From Anaerotruncus colihominis (GTDB lineage: Bacteria; Bacillota; Clostridia; Oscillospirales; Ruminococcaceae): a DNA stretch of 64,000 nucleotides. Within the stretch, counting starts at the first letter, position 1. Each line of letters starts with the position of its first letter. The position numbers and the translations under genes are program-made. Positions 24,665 to 32,917 of the stretch are shown piece by piece. The DNA lies in NCBI RefSeq assembly GCF_010206195.1, contig NZ_VIQT01000010.1, forward strand, positions 124,001-188,000, written 5' to 3'. The notes below the pieces were generated by a model. The model saw only the letters and a program-made list of their open reading frames with translations. It was not told the DNA's origin and did no database searches.

Positions 24665-26173
24665 ATGATTGTACTGGAACGACTGAAACACTACGCCAAA
24701 AGCGACCGGATTGCTTTGGTGTGCCGGGAGGATAAGCTTTCCTACCGGGAATTGGACGCCCGTTCCGACGCCTTTGCCGCCTGGCTGCTGGATACCTTCG
24801 GGGATGACCGCTCCCCGGTGGTGCTCTGCGGGGACAAGGAAACCGGCCTTCTGCCCTGCATTTTCGGCGCGCTGAAGGCCGGGCGGGCCTATGTCCCCAT
24901 CGACAGCGTGGTACCGGATGACCGGGCCGCCCAGATCATGGCGGATGTGAACCCAAAAGCAGTGGTGGACTTCACTGGTAGAAAACTGGACTGCGGGGCA
25001 AAGGTGCTGGCTTTGGCAGACCTGGAAGCCATCTTTTCCACACCAGAGGAAATTTCTTCTGAAAACTATATACCGGGAAACGCCCCCGCCTATATCCTTT
25101 TTACCTCCGGCAGCACCGGCCGCCCCAAAGGGGTGCCCATCACCGCCAGGAACCTGGATGCCTTCTGCCGGGGGCTGCTGCCATTTTACCCGGAAGGCAG
25201 TGTTGTGCTCCATCAGGTGTCCTACTCCTTCGATGTTTCCGGCTGTGCGGTCTACGCTGGCATCAGCCAGGGGATGACCCTTTTTACCGTAGACCACGCT
25301 ATGGTTGCCAATTTGCAGGAGTGCTTCGCCGCCCTGGAAAAATCCAAGCTGACCCTTTGGGTGTCTACCCCCTCCTTTGCGGAGCTGTGCGTCCAGTCGG
25401 AGCGTTTTGGGGCAGGACTTCTTCCACAGCTTCGGCAGTTTCTCTTTTGCGGGGAGGTGCTGACCCATACCCTCTGCGATACCCTGTCCCAGCGGTTCCC
25501 GACGGCGAAAATCCTCAACACCTACGGCCCCACCGAGGCAACCGTTTTAGTTACCACCGCCGAAATTACAGAGGAAATGCGCCGGGACAGCCGCCCCATT
25601 CCCATCGGCAAAGCCATCGACGGCGTGACCCTGCGGCTGGAGCAGGACGGAAACGAGGTCACGGTGGACGGCCAGACCGGCGAACTGCTGATCCTGGGCC
25701 CCACAGTGGGCCCAGGCTACTTTGGCCGGCCCGACCTCACCGAGAAATCCTTCTTCACCGACCAAAAGACTGGCCTGCGGGGCTACCGCACCGGCGATCT
25801 GTGCTATCAAAAAGAGGGATCATTTTACTACTGCGGCCGGGCGGACAACCAACTGAAGCTGCACGGCTACCGCATTGAGCTGGAGGACATAGAGGCGAAC
25901 CTGCAAAAGCTGCCCAATGTGCAGCGGGCGGCGGTGGTACCGATACGGGATGCCGACGGCAAAGCCCAGTATCTGGCGGCTTTCCTGCTGCTGGCGGAGC
26001 CGGATGGGCTTGCCCCCTTGAAACGGGCCATCGCCCTCAAGCGGCAGGCGGCAGAATTTTTGCCCGCCTACATGATTCCCCGCAAGCTGATGGCGGTGGA
26101 CGCCTTCCCCCTCAATGTCAACGGAAAAATTGACCGCAAGGCCCTGGCCGCCCGATTGGAGGGAACGCCATGA
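24665..26173 (+). CDS. dltA: D-alanine--D-alanyl carrier protein ligase
   Basis: 502 residues. DltA activates D-alanine with ATP and loads it on DltC in the cytosol. ANL motifs are present: 'YILFTSGSTGRPKGVPIT' (A3), 'LNTYGPTEATVLVTT' (A5), 'GYRTGDLCYQ' (A7) and the catalytic lysine near the end in 'VNGKIDRKALA' (A10). Start taken at ATG 24665 because GGGAGGG lies nine bases upstream; the ATG at 24656 abuts that site. The stop overlaps dltB. Identity is supported by the complete dltBCD set downstream. Confidence 0.93.
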   Translation: MIVLERLKHYAKSDRIALVCREDKLSYRELDARSDAFAAWLLDTFGDDRSPVVLCGDKETGLLPCIFGALKAGRAYVPIDSVVPDDRAAQIMADVNPKAVVDFTGRKLDCGAKVLALADLEAIFSTPEEISSENYIPGNAPAYILFTSGSTGRPKGVPITARNLDAFCRGLLPFYPEGSVVLHQVSYSFDVSGCAVYAGISQGMTLFTVDHAMVANLQECFAALEKSKLTLWVSTPSFAELCVQSERFGAGLLPQLRQFLFCGEVLTHTLCDTLSQRFPTAKILNTYGPTEATVLVTTAEITEEMRRDSRPIPIGKAIDGVTLRLEQDGNEVTVDGQTGELLILGPTVGPGYFGRPDLTEKSFFTDQKTGLRGYRTGDLCYQKEGSFYYCGRADNQLKLHGYRIELEDIEANLQKLPNVQRAAVVPIRDADGKAQYLAAFLLLAEPDGLAPLKRAIALKRQAAEFLPAYMIPRKLMAVDAFPLNVNGKIDRKALAARLEGTP

Positions 26174-27297
26174 CCCCCTATTCCGGCCTGCTGTTTTTCT
26201 ATCTGCTGGCGCTGCTGCTCCTTCCCGCTGTGGTGCTGGGACTTTGGGGAAAATCCCTAAGAGGCTACAGCTTTGTGTTCTCCGTTCTCATGCTCGTCTT
26301 GGTCTTTGGGGAAGGGGGACAACTCCCCGCCCTCATCGCTTTCTATCTGTGGGAGGGTGTGATATTTCTCCTCTACCGCCGATGGTGGGAAAAAATTCCC
26401 CTTTGGCTGGTGGTGCCGCTGGCCCTGCTTCCTCTGGCCTTGGTGAAGGTGGGGGAGGTCTGGTCAGCGTTTGCCCTTTTCCGGCTACTGGGGGTCAGCT
26501 ACATGACCTTCCGGGCGGTGGAGGTGTTGCTGAACCTCCACGACGGGACGGTGAAAAACCTCTCCCTCTTCCAGTGGAGCTATTTTCTTCTGTTCTTCCC
26601 CTCGATAAGCAGCGGCCCCATCGACCGCTGCCGCCGGTTCCTCTCTGACCTGGAGTGGGAAATCACCCCGGAAGAATACATAGAACTGCTGCGGCGGGGC
26701 GTCTGGAAGCTGGTGGGCGGGGCCTTTTCCGCCATCGTTCTGGGGGAGCTCATCTGGCAATATTGGCTGGCCCCGCTGCCGGATAGAGGTTTTCTGCCCA
26801 CCCTCTCTTATATGTACGGCTACACCCTGTTTCTCTTTTTCAACTTCGCTGGTTCCTCCAGTATGGCTGTCGGGACGGGGTACATCCTCGGTATCCAGGT
26901 GCCGGAAAACTTCAACCAGCCCTTCCTCAGTGTGGACATGAAGGATTTCTGGGCCAGATGGCACATCTCCCTTTCCACCTGGCTGCGGGACTATGTTTAC
27001 ACCCGGTTTGTGATGGATTCTCTCAAGAAAAAGCGGTTTCGCAACCAGCGTACCGCCTCCTACCTGGGGTATCTTCTTACTATGATGACCATGGGGGTAT
27101 GGCACGGCCTCGCGCCCCGCTACCTGGCGTATGGAGCCTACCACAGCGCCCTCATGTGCCTAAATGAAGCGTTGGATCTGCATTGGAAACCCTTCAAGCG
27201 GTGGAAGAAACAGGGCATGGGGCAGATCGTCTGCGTCCTGGTGACCTTCCACCTGTTTGCCTTTGGGCTGCTGATCTTTTCGGGCAGATTATTTTGA
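26170..27297 (+). CDS. dltB: D-alanyl transfer protein DltB (MBOAT family)
   Basis: 375 residues with about ten membrane segments. DltB is the membrane-bound O-acyltransferase that moves D-Ala from DltC across the membrane. The catalytic His is in 'MTMGVWHGLAPRYLAYGAYH', and the upstream 'DFWARWHISLSTWLRDYVYT' is the second conserved MBOAT block. It overlaps dltA by 4 bp. The family length is about 390-410, so it is complete. Confidence 0.93.
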   Translation: MTPYSGLLFFYLLALLLLPAVVLGLWGKSLRGYSFVFSVLMLVLVFGEGGQLPALIAFYLWEGVIFLLYRRWWEKIPLWLVVPLALLPLALVKVGEVWSAFALFRLLGVSYMTFRAVEVLLNLHDGTVKNLSLFQWSYFLLFFPSISSGPIDRCRRFLSDLEWEITPEEYIELLRRGVWKLVGGAFSAIVLGELIWQYWLAPLPDRGFLPTLSYMYGYTLFLFFNFAGSSSMAVGTGYILGIQVPENFNQPFLSVDMKDFWARWHISLSTWLRDYVYTRFVMDSLKKKRFRNQRTASYLGYLLTMMTMGVWHGLAPRYLAYGAYHSALMCLNEALDLHWKPFKRWKKQGMGQIVCVLVTFHLFAFGLLIFSGRLF

Positions 27298-27312
27298 TTG
27301 GAGCGTGAACTG

Positions 27313-27546
27313 ATGGAACAGAAAATTGCGGAGATCCTCGCCGAACTCTGCGGCGTGGAGCCGGAGGAGATCAAGCCGGAGCTGGAGCTTTTCGAGGAAG
27401 GCCTGCTGGATTCCTTTGGGGCCATCCAGCTGGTGCTGGCGCTGGAGGAAAACTTCAGCGTCTCGTTGGATATAGCGTCCCTCCCGCGGGAGCGTATCGC
27501 CACCCCGGCAGCCATCGCCGCTTTGATTCGGGAGAAGCAGGGATGA
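27313..27546 (+). CDS. dltC: D-alanyl carrier protein
   Basis: 77 residues, an acyl-carrier protein. The phosphopantetheine attachment serine is Ser34 in 'EEGLLDSFGAIQLV', the DSF form typical of DltC. ATG 27313 has GGAG nine bases upstream; a TTG at 27298 is in frame but lies directly after the dltB stop. Its stop overlaps the dltD ATG. Confidence 0.93.
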   Translation: MEQKIAEILAELCGVEPEEIKPELELFEEGLLDSFGAIQLVLALEENFSVSLDIASLPRERIATPAAIAALIREKQG

Positions 27547-28754
27547 GGCAGATGGCAAAGAAGGTTTTCTTCCCCGCAGTGGCGATGGTACTGGCGATTT
27601 CCATCCTCTTTTGGGGCGTAGGGGCCGCTGCCATCAGCGCCATACCACCCTGGCGGGACAGCGTAGGAAATGTCAACCATACTGAAAAGATCACCGGGAC
27701 TTATCTTATGGAGCAGTCCGCCGCCCAGGAGGACACCCTGCTGATCTTCGGCTCCAGCGAACTGCGGACGACGGAGATCCCCACCCACCCCGCCAACTTT
27801 TTCGCCGGAAAACGGGCGGGCTTCCAGGTGGACCTCATCGGCCGTGGCTCCTGTCAGTCGTTGATCCATGCCATGCAGATTGCCGCCTCCGGGGACGCCC
27901 TTGGGGACAAAAAGGTGGTGCTCATCACCTCGCCCCAGTCCTATGTGGAGGACGGCATCGCCCCCGACCTGTTTATGGCCAACTTTTCGACTCAACAATA
28001 TCTGGAACTGCTGGCAGATGAGTCCCTCTCAGACGAGGTGAAAACCTACCTTTCCCGGCGGGTGGCGGAGCTGGTGGAGGAGTACAAGGCCCTGCCGGAC
28101 GCCGCCCCGGTGGATCCGGCAGTCGAAGCGCTGGCAAAGCACACCACAGACCCAACTCTCTTTTCAGGAATGAGAAATGCAGCTCTTGCCCCCTACTATG
28201 GGTTCAGCCGCTGGCTGTACGACCTAAAGGACAAGGTTTCAGTGCGGGGTATTCTGGCGATAGGAGAGGACTTTCCCGCTCCTACAGAGTTGCCTGCCAT
28301 CGACTGGGCCGCCGAGGAAGAATCTGCCATCGCAGAGGGCAAAGCCATGAGCGGCAACAACGACTTTTGGATGCTGGACGACTATTATACCACCTACATT
28401 GGCTCCCGGCTGGAACGGCAGAAGGACAGGGAGAACGCCCTCAGCTATTCAGTATCTAAAGAATATGACGATCTGCGGATCCTCTTTGCTATCTGCCGGG
28501 AAAAGGGGATTGAGCCGCTGTTTATCCATGTGCCGCTGCACGGGAAATGGAGCGACTACACCGGCTTTGACGCCGGCCGCCGGGCGGAGTATTACGAAAA
28601 TGTCCGGGAGATTGCGGCGGAATACGGCGTCCGGACGCTGGACCTCACCGGACACGAATACGAGGAATATTTTATGTGCGACACCATGCACCTGGGATGG
28701 AAGGGGTGGCTTGCGGTTGATCAGGCGCTTATCGACTATTATTACGACAGTTAA
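27543..28754 (+). CDS. dltD: D-alanyl-lipoteichoic acid biosynthesis protein DltD
   Basis: 403 residues. One N-terminal membrane anchor ('VFFPAVAMVLAISILFWGVG') is followed by an SGNH-like extracellular domain. The nucleophile is in 'LLIFGSSELRT' and the Asp-His pair in 'CDTMHLGWKGWLAVD' near the end. DltD transfers D-Ala to teichoic acid outside the cell. ATG overlaps the dltC stop by 4 bp. Confidence 0.92.
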   Translation: MRQMAKKVFFPAVAMVLAISILFWGVGAAAISAIPPWRDSVGNVNHTEKITGTYLMEQSAAQEDTLLIFGSSELRTTEIPTHPANFFAGKRAGFQVDLIGRGSCQSLIHAMQIAASGDALGDKKVVLITSPQSYVEDGIAPDLFMANFSTQQYLELLADESLSDEVKTYLSRRVAELVEEYKALPDAAPVDPAVEALAKHTTDPTLFSGMRNAALAPYYGFSRWLYDLKDKVSVRGILAIGEDFPAPTELPAIDWAAEEESAIAEGKAMSGNNDFWMLDDYYTTYIGSRLERQKDRENALSYSVSKEYDDLRILFAICREKGIEPLFIHVPLHGKWSDYTGFDAGRRAEYYENVREIAAEYGVRTLDLTGHEYEEYFMCDTMHLGWKGWLAVDQALIDYYYDS

Positions 28755-28878
28755 GGAATGGATTTTTGCCCATGCCGCCGCCCGGTACGGCTGGTACCTG
28801 CTGGCGGCTCTGGGGCTGCTGGCGTTTTGGCTCTGCAGCCCCGAGGGGGAGATCACCTTTGTGTACAGTGCGTTTTAA
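28717..28878 (+). CDS. dltX: DltX-like micro-protein at the 3' end of the dlt operon
   Basis: 53 residues, read from TTG 28717 and overlapping the end of dltD by 38 bp; AGGGG lies about 12 bases upstream, so the start is uncertain. It has a short cytoplasmic N-terminus, one membrane helix ('YGWYLLAALGLLAFWLC') and the C-terminal 'GEITFVYSAF'. This end fits the FxYxxF motif of DltX, whose Tyr is reported to carry D-Ala during transfer. DltX is about 47-50 residues and is usually encoded upstream of dltA; here it is last. Motif, size, topology and place together make the call likely. Confidence 0.75.
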   Translation: MIRRLSTIITTVKEWIFAHAAARYGWYLLAALGLLAFWLCSPEGEITFVYSAF

Positions 28879-29052
28879 GATAGAGGAAGCTTGTACTATT
28901 TCTGAATGCGAAGCAAAGCCTAAATTACTCTTTTATTTTTGAAATATGCCATTGGAACCAATAGTGGTTTTAATGAATTTTCCCGCCCTATAAAAAAGAC
29001 AGATTGATATGAAATGACGCCCTTCGATTCTGCTGAATGTAACCAGCAACCC

Positions 29053-29150
29053 AGCTACCAGTAGTTCACACAAGACCTTGTAAAATCCGCCTCCATTGCG
29101 GATGGCCAATCAAGGGCCTTGAAGATGAACTGCTGGTAGCTCTTTTTATT
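29053..29150. repeat. long inverted repeat followed by a T run
   Basis: The 16-base arms 29053-29068 and 29126-29141 are fully complementary with one G-U pair. Between them is a smaller hairpin, ATCCGC-ctccatt-GCGGAT (29085-29103), and after the right arm comes CTTTTT. It could be a branched RNA ending in a terminator, or the edge of a deleted element. The rest of 28879-29150 shows nothing else. Confidence 0.45.
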
Positions 29151-29199
29151 CACCAATGGAAAGAGTTCCTATCCTTTGTCAATTACCCAGTCCCCTGTT

Positions 29200-29523
29200 C
29201 CCTCACCATCTACAAATATGATAAAGGGGATTACAGTCATGCGCTGGCTGGTGCTAAGTTCCGAATCCGCTATGCTGACCCAGGCGTTAGCGCCCAGGTG
29301 TGGGAGGAAACAACCAAGGCAGACGGAACCATCACCATAGACCCGCTACCCGCCGCCGGCACACTGGTGATTGGGGAACTGGAGGCGCCTCCTGGATTTG
29401 AAATCGGGGAGGTATCCTCCCAGTTTGTCGCCATGGAAAATGTATGGCGACGAGTGGGTCTACGACACCGATGGCTGGACCGCCGTGACCTTTAACAAGC
29501 CCAAGGGCGACTTGCCGAAAACC
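29200..29523 (+). pseudogene. SpaA-like pilin/adhesin fragments
   Basis: An open stretch without start codon gives 'LTIYKYDKGDYSHALAGAKF' and 'TIDPLPAAGTLVIGELEAPP', the repeat unit of SpaA/CnaB isopeptide-forming surface proteins found in clostridial integrative elements. After 'VAMENV' the frame breaks, and another frame supplies 'YGDEWVYDTDGWTAVTFNKP' ending at the TAA at 29530. These are two fused fragments of large genes, not a working protein. Confidence 0.6.
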
Positions 29524-29542
29524 AGCTGGTAACATCCTGAAG

Positions 29543-29582
29543 ATGCAAAAGTGGGCCTCCGGTATGGAGGCCCACTTGCATT
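29543..29582. terminator. strong hairpin without a long T tract
   Basis: ATGCAA aa GTGGGCCTCC ggtat GGAGGCCCAC TTGCAT pairs perfectly apart from a two-base bulge. It lies between the pilin fragment and the broken MATE gene and could stop transcription from either side. Confidence 0.5.
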
Positions 29583-29587
29583 CCGTT

Positions 29588-30568
29588 ATATTCTTTCTTT
29601 GACCCAATCCAGCAGATCTTTCTCTGACGCACTCGCGGCGGCAATTGCAAGGATTGCAGGGGTGCTGCAACTGCGGACTCCAGTTGGGATAATCCCACTG
29701 ACAGCAAAATGGGAATCATATCAAGTTTATATGCAATCCCATAGGAGGCCACTGCGTCAGACCCATAAATGCCAATATAGTTGTTTAGTACAATGTTGGA
29801 TACACTCAATAGCACCGTAATGAGAGCGCCTGGGATGCCGATACTGACTACACTGCGAATCATAACCCCATTCGGCGAAAAACGTTTAGGTGTCCATGGC
29901 ACCAACTGATTGCCCTTGCGATCTTCACAAATCATGCAGAAAATGTAGTAAATCGCCGCACACACAAATCCTAATGATGTGGCAAGCGCGGCGCCCGCTG
30001 TTCCCCATTGAAAGATTGCAATGAAAACATAATCCAGCACCATATTGATTGCGTTCCCAAGTACCAGTCCTATCGTGCCTTCCTTAATCATGCCCACCGA
30101 ACGGAACAAATGAACAAATCCATTTGCCATCATGATAAATGGAGCGCCGAGGAAAATCCATTTCAGATAATCGCAGGTATGGGCAATATTATCTGCGTCT
30201 GCGCCAGAGATTTTTGCCAATAGCTGCAAAAATGTCAGTCCCAAGGCCAGAACAGCAATGCCCGCAATGGCCATGGCATATACACAAAAATTCATGATCG
30301 TGCCGGATTCCTCTTTCTTTTCCTCACCCAATAATCTGGCAATCACGCTGCTGCCGCCCATCCCAAAAACACAGGCAATCGACATGATGATAAGCAATAT
30401 AGGGGCGCACAGTGTTACGGCGGCAATCATGGCCGGTTCCTTGGTCAAAGAGACAAAAAATGTGTCGGCAAGATTATAGACCAGTGTGGTAAGTTGTCCC
30501 AGCATAGCGGGCAATCCAACCCGCATAATTGCTTTGGAGCTGTTCTTTTCTTCAAAAACAGACGGCAT
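29588..30568 (-). pseudogene. 3'-truncated MATE efflux transporter
   Basis: The N-terminal 298 residues are a good MATE transporter: 'MRVGLPAMLGQLTTLVYNLA', 'GMGGSSVIARLLGEEKKEES', and 'YGIAYKLDMIPILLSVGLSQ', where the homology stops at about 29676. Full-length proteins have about 440-460 residues. The sequence then becomes unrelated, and a second frame reads 'AILAIAAASASEKDLLDWVK' to a stop, the tail of some other gene. A deletion seems to have joined the two. AGGGAGGAAAGG precedes the ATG. Confidence 0.75.
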
Positions 30569-30584
30569 ATTTACCTTTCCTCCC

Positions 30585-30643
30585 TTGAATCTTCTTTAAC
30601 TATATCGTATAATCAATTCAAAAAACAAGACATATGTCTTGTT
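30585..30643 (+). promoter_or_regulatory. divergent promoter with a perfect 20-bp palindromic operator
   Basis: Plus strand: TTGAAT (30585-30590), 17-bp spacer, TATAAT (30608-30613). The perfect palindrome AACAAGACATATGTCTTGTT (30624-30643) covers the expected start of transcription and lies upstream of the divergent MATE gene. It looks like the target of the regulator whose remnant follows. Confidence 0.6.
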
Positions 30644-30654
30644 CGGAGGATTCC

Positions 30655-30812
30655 ATGGAAAGAATATTTGATGAAAAAAAGGAATAGAGCAAGCGGCTTT
30701 TCACCTACATTGCAGCGCAAGACAGCTTCAAAGGATTTTGAATCAAAGTGAAAGTGCTGGATTCGTCAAAAAGATTGGGAAAGGGGCATACAAGCTGTGT
30801 GAAATAGAATAA
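30655..30812 (+). pseudogene. remnant of a transcriptional regulator
   Basis: GGAGG precedes an ATG that gives only 'MERIFDEKKE' before a stop. About 80 bp later another frame reads 'LQRILNQSESAGFVKKIGKG' and then 'AYKLCEIE' plus stop, like the wing of a helix-turn-helix protein. The pieces suggest a small regulator with an internal deletion, next to the palindrome it may once have bound. Family not certain. Confidence 0.4.
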
Positions 30813-30839
30813 CCTTTACAACAAATCACCCTAGTAAAC

Positions 30840-31685
30840 TCACTGGATATTCTCAATATATCGCTCCAATGTTTCCAAACTCCTTGGATATGGCAGCGAT
30901 ATATCTAGGATACCCTTTTTGCATAGGCGTTCAAAAAGCTCCATGACGATTGGCACATTCAGATTTGTTTTATTTAAAGCTGAATGATTTCTAAAAACAT
31001 CTGTGGGTATCCCCTGAAAAAGCACACTTCCTTCATGAAAAAGTACAATTTCATCCGCCCACTCATAGGCATAATTGACATCATGTGTTGACATCACAAC
31101 AGTTATTCCATTATCTATCATTTTATCTGCAATTTGGTTGACCATATTGGTATGTTTAGGGTCCAGCGCCGCAGTAGGTTCATCCAAAAAAATGACTTCT
31201 GGATGCATCACCAGAATATCAGCAATCGACACCTGTTTTTTCTGTCCGCCGCTTAAAGCGTGTGTCGGCTTGTGCCGGAACGGTGTAATTTCCAAGTCTG
31301 CGATAACTGTTTCTACCTCTTTTTTAGCCTGCTCCTCCGATACCCCCAAATTTAAAATCCCAAAAGAAATTTCCTGGTAAACGCTGGCGGAAAAAAGCTG
31401 ATTGTCAGGATCTTGAAATACGATTCCGACCTTGCTCCTTAATTCCAGCAGGCTCTTTTTATCATAGACAATTTCTTTTCCATTAAAATACAATTTTCCC
31501 TTTTGCGGTTTGCAGACCCCCGCACAGCAGAGAAAAAAAGTAGATTTTCCGCTCCCATTCGCTCCCATAAAAATAATTTTGCGACCGCGTTTCAATTCTA
31601 AGGAAAGGCCGTTTAAAGCATAAGACCTTCCCTCGTCATATGAAAAATCCAGATTCTCAGCTTTTAAAATAACGTCTGTATTCAT
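30840..31685 (-). CDS. cbiO: cobalt/nickel ECF transporter ATPase CbiO
   Basis: 281 residues. Walker A 'GANGSGKSTFFLCC', signature 'LSGGQKKQVSIADI', Walker B 'VIFLDEPTAALDP', H-loop 'MSTHDVNYAYEW'; the 'NLDFSYDEGRSYALNGLSLE' opening is typical of ECF ATPases. ATG 31685 is favoured by homology and an AGGTGAT site; the frame stays open further upstream without similarity. It energises the cobalt uptake system with cbiQ, cbiN and cbiM, all under the cobalamin riboswitch. Confidence 0.92.
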   Translation of the reverse strand: MNTDVILKAENLDFSYDEGRSYALNGLSLELKRGRKIIFMGANGSGKSTFFLCCAGVCKPQKGKLYFNGKEIVYDKKSLLELRSKVGIVFQDPDNQLFSASVYQEISFGILNLGVSEEQAKKEVETVIADLEITPFRHKPTHALSGGQKKQVSIADILVMHPEVIFLDEPTAALDPKHTNMVNQIADKMIDNGITVVMSTHDVNYAYEWADEIVLFHEGSVLFQGIPTDVFRNHSALNKTNLNVPIVMELFERLCKKGILDISLPYPRSLETLERYIENIQ

Positions 31686-31819
31686 AAAATCACCTATCCT
31701 ACCGCATTGTGCGGTACAAACAGAAAAGCGCTCCTGGTGGGCGCACAGAATTTCATCGTCATGGCAGATATCCAAACATAAAAGCCAACATGAAATATGA
31801 ATGCGTTGGATTTCCAACG

Positions 31820-32587
31820 CTAAAAGATGCTCCACACAGTGAATGCCAACAGAGCTGCATCATATGCGACGATAGCGGCGACCACATGCCTTTTGGGAGG
31901 TTGACTTTCGGATAAAACCCGGATCGTTCCATCATAGCATCTGGTTTCCATTGCAATATACAATTGATTGGAACGGAGCATTGCGCGCATCATTAAAACA
32001 GAACCCAGCATGCCAAAGGATTTGATTGATGTCCTATAATCCTTATTTCCCAACCGGCAGCTTTGCGAGATCGAAATCGCGGAAGCAGTATTTAACAAAA
32101 TAAAAATAAACCGATAAATCAACAGCATTAATTCGATGATCAGTTTCGGGCAATGCAGTTTGCGCATCACCTCCAAAACATCCGGAATTGGCGTTGTCAA
32201 CGACAAAAAATAGAGGCATGAAACGGCCGCAAGAGCTGTCAATATCAATTGCAGCGCATATACAAACGAAGCCCGGCTGGTTGTGATATACCAATTGCCC
32301 ACAGGAAATGCAAACAAATCCAATGGTGTCTGTTTGATATGGAACATAATCGCAGCCGTACTAAAAAATAGAAATACCAGTGGGACGGTGAGCAACCTCA
32401 TATAACGCGAGACAGGGACTCCACCCTTAAAAACGGTAAGAATCCCTGTGCTTGCCAACACAATACATGCCACTGCAATGGAACGGCTTGCTACACAAAT
32501 GCAAAGCGTAATAACCGCAAAAGCAAATTTTTCACCAGCATTTTCATATCTAAGCTTTGAATGATAACAAAGCTCATCCATGATCAT
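31820..32587 (-). CDS. cbiQ: ECF transporter transmembrane protein CbiQ
   Basis: About 255 residues, several hydrophobic segments. The N-terminus 'MDELCYHSKLRYENAGEKFA' and the coupling motif region 'MLGSVLMMRAMLRSNQLYIA' followed by 'METRCYDG' (the A-R-G type loop) match CbiQ. Possible starts are GTG 32593 (overlapping the cbiN stop), ATG 32587 and ATG 32581; AAAGGA lies upstream. It links the ATPase CbiO to the CbiMN metal-binding part. Confidence 0.9.
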   Translation of the reverse strand: MIMDELCYHSKLRYENAGEKFAFAVITLCICVASRSIAVACIVLASTGILTVFKGGVPVSRYMRLLTVPLVFLFFSTAAIMFHIKQTPLDLFAFPVGNWYITTSRASFVYALQLILTALAAVSCLYFLSLTTPIPDVLEVMRKLHCPKLIIELMLLIYRFIFILLNTASAISISQSCRLGNKDYRTSIKSFGMLGSVLMMRAMLRSNQLYIAMETRCYDGTIRVLSESQPPKRHVVAAIVAYDAALLAFTVWSIF

Positions 32588-32589
32588 GA

Positions 32590-32916
32590 TCACAATATCC
32601 TTTCACCAGAGAATGATTGCTCTCTTTTTGTCCATTTTTTCCGTTCCACAAACCGGCCCATTACAAAAGCGATAATCCCCACGCCAATCCCCGTCTGGAT
32701 ACAGAAGAATAAGCTTTCGACCTCTCCCGGAAGCTCCCCGCCGATCAGCGCCTCCAAAACCGGCGTCGCCCACGGCTCATAAGAGGAGTTCACTTCCTCT
32801 ACTACGACACTTCCGGCATCATCAGAGCCGCCAAATTCGGCGTCCTTTAATACAAACAACGGAACCAGCGCCATGAGGAAAATCACAAGAATTCCTGCGA
32901 TTACTTTCTTTTTCAT
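32590..32916 (-). CDS. cbiN: cobalt transport protein CbiN
   Basis: 108 residues with two membrane helices, one near each end ('VIAGILVIFLMALVPLFVL' and 'CIQTGIGVGIIAFVMGRFVE'), and an extracellular loop containing 'DAEFGGSDD', the CbiN pattern. AGGAGG precedes ATG 32916. CbiN associates with CbiM and is needed for cobalt uptake. Confidence 0.92.
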   Translation of the reverse strand: MKKKVIAGILVIFLMALVPLFVLKDAEFGGSDDAGSVVVEEVNSSYEPWATPVLEALIGGELPGEVESLFFCIQTGIGVGIIAFVMGRFVERKKWTKREQSFSGERIL

Positions 32917-32917
32917 A

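Noticed and set aside
29588-29680. The tail after residue 298 of the MATE gene as a novel domain
   Set aside because: It is out of frame relative to a better coding frame ending 'DLLDWVKERI' and looks like a junction with another gene's end.
28879-30840. An insertion sequence or complete integrative element
   Set aside because: No transposase, integrase or terminal repeat pair with target duplication is visible; only fragments remain.
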